A program made the translations under genes and the position numbers. The notes below the pieces were generated by a model. It was not told where the DNA came from. It did no database searches and was given only the letters and a program-made list of their open reading frames with translations. Positions 52,240 to 59,085 of a DNA stretch of 64,000 nt are shown here, piece after piece; position 1 is the first letter of the stretch, and the number at the start of each line of letters is the position of its first letter. The stretch comes from Acidimicrobiaceae bacterium (lineage in GTDB: Bacteria > Actinomycetota > Acidimicrobiia > Acidimicrobiales > RAAP-2), in NCBI GenBank assembly GCA_947456245.1, contig CANGPS010000002.1, positions 1-64,000 on the forward strand. The letters run 5' to 3'.

Positions 52240-53410
52240 ACAGCTCGGCCCTGTCGGACCGGACCCGGGAGCGAGAGGCCTCGTCGAGCCACCATGCCAG
52301 CTCACGCCGATCCGTCGGCCGAGGTCCGAGCCGCGCCAAGGTCCGCCAGGTCGGGAGCACCGCCGGGCTCAGGACCACCTCCGCAGCGCCACGCCCCAGA
52401 GGATCCTCGATCCGGCCGAGGATCTCGCCCATCGCGGCGACTGTCATCCCCGACGTCGCCGCCGTTGCCACCGACTCGACGAGCGTCCTCGCGGTCAGCG
52501 GACGATCGTGCAGGACCCCAGCGGCTCGGTGCTCATCGAGGTGACCGACCGAGCGGGCGAAGCGCGGTGGGTCATCGAGCGTGACCACCCGGCTGCGGCG
52601 GATCGACCAGCGCTCGAGCGCCTCGGCCCTCGTCTGCGCCACCTTCGTCGGACGGTCGAGGACCCCTCGACGGACCTCCTCGGAGCGGCCGCTGAGGGCC
52701 AGGCACTCGCCGTCAGAGATCCCCTCGATGCGCGGTTCCCCATCAGCTCCCCTCAGGAAGGTGAGTCCAAGGCGCGCCGTGAGCTCTGACCGCAGAACGC
52801 TTCGATACACGGCATCAGCCGCCCTCGCGTGGGCGCGGAGCGCCACGACGTCGAGAGCGCCGAACCGCCCGTCGCCCGCCCTCGCCCTGTTGGCGAGCAG
52901 CACATGGCTGTGCAGATGAGGATCACCGGACCGGCTCGCACCGTGGGTGAACCCAGCCGCCACGACGCCCTCGGCGTGGAGCCAGGCCCGCTCTCCGCCG
53001 GGACGCTGTCTGATCACCCCGGCCGCCCGGTCCTCGAGGTAGCCGAGTGCCGCCCCGACGGCCTCCTCGTGGCCGAGCACGGCCGATCGGGCCACGCTCT
53101 CGTCAGGCGACGCCATGAGGAGGCTGGCCGGCTTGGGTGCGGCGAAGATCAGATCGACGGCTGCCCGTCGCTGACGCACGCTCGGGGTGATCGTGCCGCC
53201 CGGGCGCCGCCCCGAGAGGATCAGCTCGAGGACCTCGGGCTCGATCCGGCCCTCGAGGCCGATGGTCGACGCCGCCGTCCCGAGCCATCGCCCACGCATA
53301 GCTCCATCGAAGAGGTCAGCGACCTCTCGTGCGGGATCGTCGAGCAGGTAGCGCCCGGTGGCGTCCTTGAGCGACGTGATCCTCAGCACCCGTCGAGCCT
53401 CATGGCTCAC
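52220..53410 (-). CDS. MobF/TrwC-type relaxase domain protein without helicase
   Basis: 396 residues; MobF relaxases are usually over 900 because of a C-terminal helicase, absent here. Core motif: VAAGFTHGASRSGDPHLHSH carries the three metal-binding His (H-x-H-x-H form). Candidate nicking Tyr in DATGRYLLDD near residue 21; APKPASLLMA and the ADAVYRSVLRSEL helix also match TrwC N-domains. GTG 53410 overlaps the pafBC stop (GTGA), so translation is coupled to a DNA-damage regulator. It faces the TraG-like gene. Confidence 0.87.
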   Translation of the reverse strand: MSHEARRVLRITSLKDATGRYLLDDPAREVADLFDGAMRGRWLGTAASTIGLEGRIEPEVLELILSGRRPGGTITPSVRQRRAAVDLIFAAPKPASLLMASPDESVARSAVLGHEEAVGAALGYLEDRAAGVIRQRPGGERAWLHAEGVVAAGFTHGASRSGDPHLHSHVLLANRARAGDGRFGALDVVALRAHARAADAVYRSVLRSELTARLGLTFLRGADGEPRIEGISDGECLALSGRSEEVRRGVLDRPTKVAQTRAEALERWSIRRSRVVTLDDPPRFARSVGHLDEHRAAGVLHDRPLTARTLVESVATAATSGMTVAAMGEILGRIEDPLGRGAAEVVLSPAVLPTWRTLARLGPRPTDRRELAWWLDEASRSRVRSDRAELFIDGVR

Positions 53411-55347
53411 ACGGTCGCGGCATACCTCCTCAGGACCCGCTCAGCCGTCGCCCGACCGCAGCCCACGAGGTCGACGGGGCCCAGCACGCTGGCGTCGGGT
53501 CCGGCCTGCAGGAGGAGTCGGCCGAACCACAGCGTGCTGAGGACCGACAGCGCGACCACGATGCGGCCGTCCTCCTCGACGTGCCGGCCCACGATCGGGA
53601 CCGAGTCGGCCACCCAGCGGGCGCCGGGGCCAAGGACCACCAGCGCGGTCTCGGCATCATCGGACTCGATGAGCTTGACGCCGTCGGCCGCACCGACGTC
53701 GATGCCTGGCCGGCGAGCGCCGACATCTCGCACCGACTTGAAGCGGTCGGCATGGAAGATCCTGAAGTCCTCACGGGCGGTGCACCACGCCCACACGTAC
53801 CACTGACCATCGTGCACCTCGCACTTCAGGGGGTCGATGACCCGCTCGGTCTCGACCTCGGTCGAGTCCGCCAGATAGACGACCTCGAGCTCGCGGGCCT
53901 CCTCGCATGCCTTGGTGAGCTCGGCGAGGAAGGGCGGCTGCGGGATCTCGATCACCACCGACTTCGCCGCCGCCAGCGCGGTCTCGAGCTTCGCCACCGC
54001 CGATGCGAGCGGCCCCTCGGCCCCTCCCCCGGAGACCTCGAGCAGCATCTTCGACGAGGTCACGAGCACCATGGCGTCAGGGGCCGAGAGCTGTCTGGTG
54101 CGCTTGAGGTCCGGAAGGCTCGCCGTGACCGTGTGGGCATCGACGATGATGTCCATCAGCTCGCCCGGAGAGTAGGGCGGGCGACCGAAGCAGGCTGCGA
54201 ACTCGAGTTCGGCGACGACCTCGGCGACCGTCATGCCGAACCTGGCGGCCACCTCGGAGGTGTCCACCGTGCCGACCTCGGCCAGCCACTCCAGCATGGC
54301 GAACAGGCGCTGGAGCCGGCGCTCCGTCGGCGTCATGCTGAGGCCCGTCGGCCCCGTCGGCTCCACCGAGGGGTCCAGCTCGCTGGCATCCGACACCGAG
54401 ACCGGCGCCGGGTCAGGCTGCTGCGCCACCGACTCGAGCCACTCGACCATGGACGCGCGCGCCGCCGCGGGAGACACGACGACGGCCGAGTCGAGCAGGC
54501 CGATCACCCAGGAGCGGGCCTGCTTCCAGGATCGGATGGGGATCGACAGGCGGGCCGAGCCGTCGCTGCGGCGCTCGGTGGCGTAGCCGCCGCCGAGCGC
54601 CTGCTCGAGCCGCCACGCTGCGCTGGCGTCGACGTCGAGGACGAGGGTCTCGGTCGCCTCCTCCTCGTCGACGGCGCTCGGCACGCTCAGGATGCGACCG
54701 CTGTCGGCCACCCCAGCCGGCACCACGCCGCTGCCGCGAGGTCCGATCGAGGGCTCAGACTCGATGCGGTCGACCCGGAAGTTCTTCGCCACCTTGTCCG
54801 CCGTGTCGTAGGCCTCGAGGTACCAGTGACCGAGGAGGAACCGCAGGGCAATGGGGTACACCTTGCGCTTCACGCCCGAGTAGTCGAACCGGGTCTCTGC
54901 CTCCATGAAGATCCCCTGGTAGAGCACGGGGCTGTAGGGGGACACGTCGACGTCCATCACCGGAGAGGCCGACGTCACGTTCCCCAGGCCGATCTTGGAC
55001 AGGCCGTCGACCTCGCTCACGCCGTTGACCGCCACCGCCGCCAGCGCGAGGTCGAGGGCTGCGATCTCCCGGTCCGTCAGATCGAGATCCGGCAGGTAGT
55101 AGGTGGCGGGATCGATCCGGTAGCGGTAATCGTTGGCCGAGCCGCTCTCGATCACCTCGACCTCGACGCCACGCTTGCGCAGCAGCACCTTGTCTCGCTC
55201 GAACTGCTGGCGCGACGCCGACGGCGAGGAGTTCGGATAGTTCGGGAGCTCGTTGACGATCTGGTCGAGGGTGAGGCCCTGCGGAGCGTTGAGCAAGGTC
55301 ATCGTGAGGTCCACGAGCCGCTCGATGGTGTTGTCGTTGGCTGCCAT
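53407..55347 (-). CDS. pafBC: Fused PafB-PafC WYL-domain transcriptional regulator
   Basis: 646 residues: an HTH-WYL unit (1-320) and a second one (about 340-646). First HTH near 10-60 (LTLDQIVNELPNYPNSSPSA); WYL motif GHWYLEAYDTADKVAKNFRVD. Second HTH TVDTSEVAARFGMTVAEVVA; WYL motif GQWYVWAWCTAREDFRIFHA. Family knowledge: PafB and PafC form the LexA/RecA-independent DNA damage activator of actinobacteria, often as separate genes next to pup/proteasome and tatA. Here they are fused, the Tat genes are missing, and a relaxase follows. TATCCT 6 nt before ATG predicts a leaderless promoter. Confidence 0.93.
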   Translation of the reverse strand: MAANDNTIERLVDLTMTLLNAPQGLTLDQIVNELPNYPNSSPSASRQQFERDKVLLRKRGVEVEVIESGSANDYRYRIDPATYYLPDLDLTDREIAALDLALAAVAVNGVSEVDGLSKIGLGNVTSASPVMDVDVSPYSPVLYQGIFMEAETRFDYSGVKRKVYPIALRFLLGHWYLEAYDTADKVAKNFRVDRIESEPSIGPRGSGVVPAGVADSGRILSVPSAVDEEEATETLVLDVDASAAWRLEQALGGGYATERRSDGSARLSIPIRSWKQARSWVIGLLDSAVVVSPAAARASMVEWLESVAQQPDPAPVSVSDASELDPSVEPTGPTGLSMTPTERRLQRLFAMLEWLAEVGTVDTSEVAARFGMTVAEVVAELEFAACFGRPPYSPGELMDIIVDAHTVTASLPDLKRTRQLSAPDAMVLVTSSKMLLEVSGGGAEGPLASAVAKLETALAAAKSVVIEIPQPPFLAELTKACEEARELEVVYLADSTEVETERVIDPLKCEVHDGQWYVWAWCTAREDFRIFHADRFKSVRDVGARRPGIDVGAADGVKLIESDDAETALVVLGPGARWVADSVPIVGRHVEEDGRIVVALSVLSTLWFGRLLLQAGPDASVLGPVDLVGCGRATAERVLRRYAATV

Positions 55348-55353
55348 CTGCCG

Positions 55354-55359
55354 AGGATA
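55354..55359 (-). promoter_or_regulatory. Predicted leaderless -10 (TATCCT) for pafBC
   Basis: TANNNT hexamer, 6 nt to ATG 55347. Confidence 0.62.
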
Positions 55360-55399
55360 CGCCGGCGGCGGCGGTTTGGCTCCCGCGATCGATCGCTGC

Positions 55400-55789
55400 C
55401 TATGCAGGACCGCTCATCACGACATCGGTGATGGCCATCGCTCGATCCATGGCCTTGCACATGTCGTAGATCGTCAGCCCAGCGACGGTGCACGCCGTCA
55501 TGGCCTCCATCTGCGCCTGGCGCCCGAGGTCGACCACCCGAACCGAGACGTCGATCCACCCCTCGCCGACCTGGAACGTGACCTCGACCGCGCTCGGAGC
55601 AGTTCGGAACGATGCCGGCAGCAGGTCGGCCGTGCGCTTCGCCGACTGCACGGCGGCGATGCGGGCAGCGGCGAGGACGTCGCCCTTGGCGACGGCAGCG
55701 GCGGCGACGGCAGCGGAGGTCGCCGGATCCATCACCACCCGACAGCGAGCGGTCGAGTCGACCTCCTCGGTGGCCCCGGTCTCCAGCAC
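55400..55789 (-). CDS. Truncated MoaC-like protein lacking the catalytic histidine
   Basis: 129 residues from GTG 55789, with TACACT 7 nt upstream; the track start at 55900 adds unrelated sequence. MoaC-like KGDVLAAARIAAVQSAKRTA and GLTIYDMCKAMDRAM keep the equivalents of E. coli Lys51, Asp128 and Lys131. The LIPLCHP segment with His77 reads LLPASFRT here, and Glu112 of VEMEA is Gln (QMEAMTA). About 20 N-terminal residues including MVDVS are missing. A normal cyclic pyranopterin synthase activity is therefore doubtful. It could be a regulatory or structural paralogue, or a decaying gene. Same strand as pafBC, 52 nt before it. Confidence 0.85.
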   Translation of the reverse strand: MLETGATEEVDSTARCRVVMDPATSAAVAAAAVAKGDVLAAARIAAVQSAKRTADLLPASFRTAPSAVEVTFQVGEGWIDVSVRVVDLGRQAQMEAMTACTVAGLTIYDMCKAMDRAMAITDVVMSGPA

Positions 55790-55796
55790 GGGGTGA

Positions 55797-55802
55797 AGTG
55801 TA
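55797..55802 (-). promoter_or_regulatory. Predicted leaderless -10 (TACACT) for the moaC-like gene
   Basis: TANNNT hexamer, 7 nt to GTG 55789. Confidence 0.57.
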
Positions 55803-55836
55803 CGACCGCGTCGCGGCCATGCTGCTCTCGGGAGGC

Positions 55837-55842
55837 TAGAAT
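55837..55842 (+). promoter_or_regulatory. Predicted -10 (TAGAAT) for the FmdB/Ruc-like gene
   Basis: Its last base is the first base of the CIRCE-like element, so a repressor bound there would block the promoter. The message would have a leader of about 45 nt with a GGAGG ribosome site. Confidence 0.6.
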
Positions 55843-55868
55843 TGGCACTCTTACGAGCCGACTGCCAA
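55842..55868 (+). promoter_or_regulatory. CIRCE-like HrcA operator
   Basis: TTGGCACTC, 9 nt, GACTGCCAA. The consensus CIRCE is TTAGCACTC-N9-GAGTGCTAA: 8 of 9 left-arm and 7 of 9 right-arm bases agree, with the exact 9-9-9 spacing. It begins at the end of the TAGAAT hexamer before the FmdB/Ruc-like gene, a natural repressor position. Confidence 0.78.
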
Positions 55869-55892
55869 CGCACCCTGACCCGGAGGAGCGTC

Positions 55893-56237
55893 ATGCCCAC
55901 CTACGAGTACGCCTGCACCAAGTGCGGACACCAGTTCGAGGTCGTCCAGTCGTTCTCCGATGACGCCCTGACGAAGTGCCCCGAGTGCCGCGGGAAGCTG
56001 CGCAAGGTCTTCGGCTCCGTGGGCATCGTGTTCAAGGGCAGCGGGTTCTACAAGAACGACAGCCGGGGCGCCACGTCCTCGACCACCTCCGCTGGCAGCA
56101 CCGACACCGCCACCAGCACGTCGTCCGACTCGTCCAGCTCCGATGCCGCCTCGTCGACCACGAAGGCAACTGCCGAGACCCCTGCAGCCAAGCCAGCGAA
56201 GGCTCCTGCCAAGAAGTCGGCGGCGAAGTCCGACTGA
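55893..56237 (+). CDS. ruc: FmdB-type zinc-ribbon protein, Ruc-like redox-regulated chaperone
   Basis: 114 residues from ATG 55893 (GGAGG 6 nt upstream). Residues 1-55 are a zinc ribbon: MPTYEYACTKCGHQFEVVQS with CTKC, then KCPECRGKLRKVFGS with CPEC, all four Cys present. Residues 60-114 are disordered, rich in Ser, Thr and Lys. This matches mycobacterial Ruc (Rv0991c), described as a chaperone activated by oxidation of its Cys cluster and belonging to the HrcA regulon; the CIRCE-like site in front agrees. Stop abuts the tldE stop in TGATCA. Confidence 0.88.
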   Translation: MPTYEYACTKCGHQFEVVQSFSDDALTKCPECRGKLRKVFGSVGIVFKGSGFYKNDSRGATSSTTSAGSTDTATSTSSDSSSSDAASSTTKATAETPAAKPAKAPAKKSAAKSD

Positions 56238-57593
56238 TCAGGTCCCAGAGACCTGCATGTCTCCGATCGCCACGGTCTGGCCAGCGGCGACCCCCGGCAG
56301 CCAGGTCAGGTCGGCACCGATGCCCACGATGCTCATGAGCATCTTCTGGAACGTCGAGGCGACGGTGACCTCTCGGATGGGCTCCGCCAGCCTTCCATCT
56401 CGGATCATCAGGCCTTCGGCTCCGACGGAGAAGTCCCCGCTGACCGTGCTCACCCCGGAGTGCACACCGGTGATCGACTGCACGTAGAGGCCCTCGCCGA
56501 CGTCCGAGAGGAGCTCCTCGGCCGATCGGTCGCCCGGGGTCAGCACCAGCGCCCGACACCCGGCGCCCGGGCTGCCGGCCAGCCCCCCACGAGCGGCGGA
56601 GCCGGTCGACGAGACTCCCGCCCGTCGTGCCGAGACGGTGTCGTAGACGAACTGCCGCAGCAGCCCTCCGTCGATCAGGACGTTGCGGCGGCAGGCCAAG
56701 CCCTCTCCGTCGAGCGCCGAGGCGCCGTAGGCCCGCAGGTCGGTCGGGTCGTCGACGAGCGTGAACCCATCGACGGCGACCGCCTCGCCGAGGTGCCCCT
56801 CGAAGAAGGAGCGGCCGCGACCGACTGCGTCTCCGCTCAGCGCGCCGCTGAGCACGCCGAGGATCGTCGAGGTGACCCGGGGATCGAAGACCACGGTGGT
56901 CCTAATGCTCCGCCCCTTCGTCGCTCCGAGCATGCGCACCGAGCGCTCGACCGCGTCGCGCGCAGCCGCCTCGGGATCCAGCGCTCCCGGCCCGCGCCCG
57001 ATCGAGAACCCGGATCCCGTCTGGGTCTCGTCGGCGGATCCCGCCAGGGTGGCCACCGACAGGAAGGCGCTGGTCCGCTCGGCGGTGGCAGAGATCCCGG
57101 TGGTGGACACCAGCGCCATCTCCGAGCGGCTGTCGCCGTAGTCAGCGTTGTCGACGGAGCGGATCCTCGCGTCACCCGATCGGGCGGCCGACTCGACCGC
57201 CTTGACCAGGGCGATCTTCTCGTCGACCGTCACGAGGTGGGCAGCGGGGTCCACGAGGTCGACGGCTGCGGGGGTCACGCCATCCGGCGAGGCGAAGATC
57301 ACCATGGGATCCGGCGAAGCGAAGGTGGCGTTCTCTCTCGCCGAGGCCAGCGCGTGGGCGATCACATCCGGGTCAAGCGAACCGGCCGACGCCACCCCCA
57401 CCCGCGCCCCATCAGGGCCAGGCAGCAGGACCCGGATGCCGATGCCGGCTGAGGTCGCCGTCGACAGGCTCTCGATCTCCCCCTCGTAGACGCGGATCTC
57501 GGTGTCGGTGCCTCGGGCAGCGTACGCCTCGATCTCCTCGCCGCCCTGCGCCTGCGCCACCACCCTCGCCGCGATGTCGTGGAGCTCGCTCAT
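56238..57593 (-). CDS. tldE: TldE/PmbA-type metalloprotease partner
   Basis: 451 residues from ATG 57593, overlapping the tldD stop by 4 nt; the track start at 57680 overextends. EIRVYEGEIESLSTATSAGIG, TVVFDPRVTSTILGVLSGAL and CRALVLTPGDRSAEELLSDV follow PmbA/TldE. It lacks the HExxxH zinc motif, as TldE does, and forms the inactive half of the TldD/TldE heterodimer that degrades unfolded or precursor peptides. The ruc-like gene convergently abuts it. Confidence 0.92.
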   Translation of the reverse strand: MSELHDIAARVVAQAQGGEEIEAYAARGTDTEIRVYEGEIESLSTATSAGIGIRVLLPGPDGARVGVASAGSLDPDVIAHALASARENATFASPDPMVIFASPDGVTPAAVDLVDPAAHLVTVDEKIALVKAVESAARSGDARIRSVDNADYGDSRSEMALVSTTGISATAERTSAFLSVATLAGSADETQTGSGFSIGRGPGALDPEAAARDAVERSVRMLGATKGRSIRTTVVFDPRVTSTILGVLSGALSGDAVGRGRSFFEGHLGEAVAVDGFTLVDDPTDLRAYGASALDGEGLACRRNVLIDGGLLRQFVYDTVSARRAGVSSTGSAARGGLAGSPGAGCRALVLTPGDRSAEELLSDVGEGLYVQSITGVHSGVSTVSGDFSVGAEGLMIRDGRLAEPIREVTVASTFQKMLMSIVGIGADLTWLPGVAAGQTVAIGDMQVSGT

Positions 57594-58993
57594 GCCGCCG
57601 TCCCCCCGATGGTCACGCCCGTAATCCGCAGCGTGGGCTGGCCGCACCCGACGGGGACGCTCTGCCCATCCTTCCCGCACGTCCCCGGCATCATCGAGAA
57701 GTCGTTCCCGAGCGCATCGATGCGCCGGAGCACCTCAGGACCGTTGCCGATGAGGTTGGCGTCCCTGAGCGGCTCGGTGATCCGGCCGCCCTCGATGAGG
57801 TAGGCCTCGGTGGTGCCGAAGACGAAGTCGCCGGTGGCGGTGTTGACCTGACCTCCGCCGAGCTTGGCCACGTAGACGCCCTCCGGCGTCTGAGCGATGA
57901 TATCCTCCGGGTCCTCCTCCCCGCCGAGCAGGAAGGTGTTGGTCATCCTGACCATCGGGAGGTCCTTGTAGGTCTCTCGCCGTCCATTGCCGCTCGAGGG
58001 TCGCCCCTCCTTGCGAGCTCGGAGCCAATCCCACATGTAGTCCGTCAGGATCCCGTCCTCGATCAGGACGTTCCGCTGGGCCGGACGGCCCTCGTCATCG
58101 ATCGCCGAGGTCCCCCACTCGCCGGCCACCGTGCCATCGTCGACGAGCGTGACGAGCGGGCTCGCCACCTGCTGGCCGACCTGCCCGCAGTAGACCGACG
58201 AGTCCTTGACGATGTGATCCGCCTCGAGGCCGTGGCCACACGCCTCGTGGAACAGGACCCCACCGGAGCCCCCGGCCAGGACCAGCGGCACCTCGCCCGA
58301 TGGGGCCGGACGGGCCGCCAGCTTGGCCATCGCCCGTCGGGCGGCCACCCGGCCCATCTCCTCCACGTCTGCACCATCAAACAGCTCGAAGCCCTGGGTG
58401 CGGGCCAGCGACTCGAAGCCCGTCTGGAGGCCGGTGTCCCCGGTGGCGACGCACATCACGTTGAAGCGCGTGCGGACCTGATCATCGCTGGCGTAGACCC
58501 CATCGGTGGTCGCCACCAGGATCCGCCGTCGCCCCTCGCCGTAGGACGTGGTGACCTGCGAGATGCTCGCCCCCGCCGACCGAGCGGCGTCATCGGCCCG
58601 CTCCAGGAGCGCCAGCTTGTCAGCGGTCGGGACGTCGTCGAGGAGGTGGCGCACCGGTGCCTCATGGCGCCGCCGGCGCTCGAGCGGAGCGATCTTCGTG
58701 CCACCGCCGCCCTGCCGGGCGACCGCTGCGGCCGCTCGTGCTGCGCTCAGGAGGCCCTCCTCGCTGAGATCCGCGGTGTGCGCGAAACCAGTCGTGTCGC
58801 CAACCACCACCCGGATGCCGGCTCCCCGGGAGCTGCCGGTCGAGAGCTCCTCGATCCGGCCGTCGTCCCTCGAGGCGCTTCGGGAGGTCCGATCCTCGCA
58901 GAAGATCTCCGCCATGTCGCCGCCTCGCTCGACGGCGGCGGAGAGAACCCGCTCGATCAGGGCGGTCTCGATGAGGTCTGGGGATGCAGGCAC
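57590..58993 (-). CDS. tldD: TldD-type metalloprotease
   Basis: 467 residues from GTG 58993, fixed by TACGAT 6 nt upstream; the track start at 59047 would lie before that promoter. Zinc motif HEACGHGLEADHIVKDSS, DDGRIEELSTGSSRGAGIRV and MRLMTNTFL-type segment MVRMTNTFLLGGEEDPED match TldD. With TldE it forms a heterodimeric protease acting on small unfolded peptides, including modified peptide precursors in some systems. No RiPP precursor is seen beside it. Confidence 0.94.
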   Translation of the reverse strand: MPASPDLIETALIERVLSAAVERGGDMAEIFCEDRTSRSASRDDGRIEELSTGSSRGAGIRVVVGDTTGFAHTADLSEEGLLSAARAAAAVARQGGGGTKIAPLERRRRHEAPVRHLLDDVPTADKLALLERADDAARSAGASISQVTTSYGEGRRRILVATTDGVYASDDQVRTRFNVMCVATGDTGLQTGFESLARTQGFELFDGADVEEMGRVAARRAMAKLAARPAPSGEVPLVLAGGSGGVLFHEACGHGLEADHIVKDSSVYCGQVGQQVASPLVTLVDDGTVAGEWGTSAIDDEGRPAQRNVLIEDGILTDYMWDWLRARKEGRPSSGNGRRETYKDLPMVRMTNTFLLGGEEDPEDIIAQTPEGVYVAKLGGGQVNTATGDFVFGTTEAYLIEGGRITEPLRDANLIGNGPEVLRRIDALGNDFSMMPGTCGKDGQSVPVGCGQPTLRITGVTIGGTAA

Positions 58994-58999
58994 CGCCTC

Positions 59000-59005
59000 A
59001 TCGTA
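59000..59005 (-). promoter_or_regulatory. Predicted leaderless -10 (TACGAT) for tldD-tldE
   Basis: TANNNT hexamer, 6 nt to GTG 58993. Confidence 0.6.
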
Positions 59006-59059
59006 CCGGTCGCCTGTGGCACACGACCCGAGGACGACGTGGCCCACGGGCCGGGTTGG

Positions 59060-59065
59060 TAGCCT
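59060..59065 (+). promoter_or_regulatory. Predicted -10 (TAGCCT) for dxs
   Basis: TANNNT hexamer 20 nt before ATG 59086, giving a leader of about 13 nt; back-to-back with the tldD hexamer across 54 bp. Confidence 0.45.
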
Positions 59066-59085
59066 TGGATGGTGGTGAGACGAGC

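Noticed and set aside
50117-53410. Recent mobile element or genomic island covering the TraG-like and relaxase genes
   Set aside because: No integrase, transposase, direct repeats or change in base composition; the pair is embedded between housekeeping genes by overlapping frames, so I report it as a possible domesticated system.
53581-55431. Plus-strand 616-aa ORF antisense to pafBC
   Set aside because: Antisense shadow typical of GC-rich codon use; Arg/His/Gly-rich with no domain, while the minus frame has clear HTH and WYL motifs.
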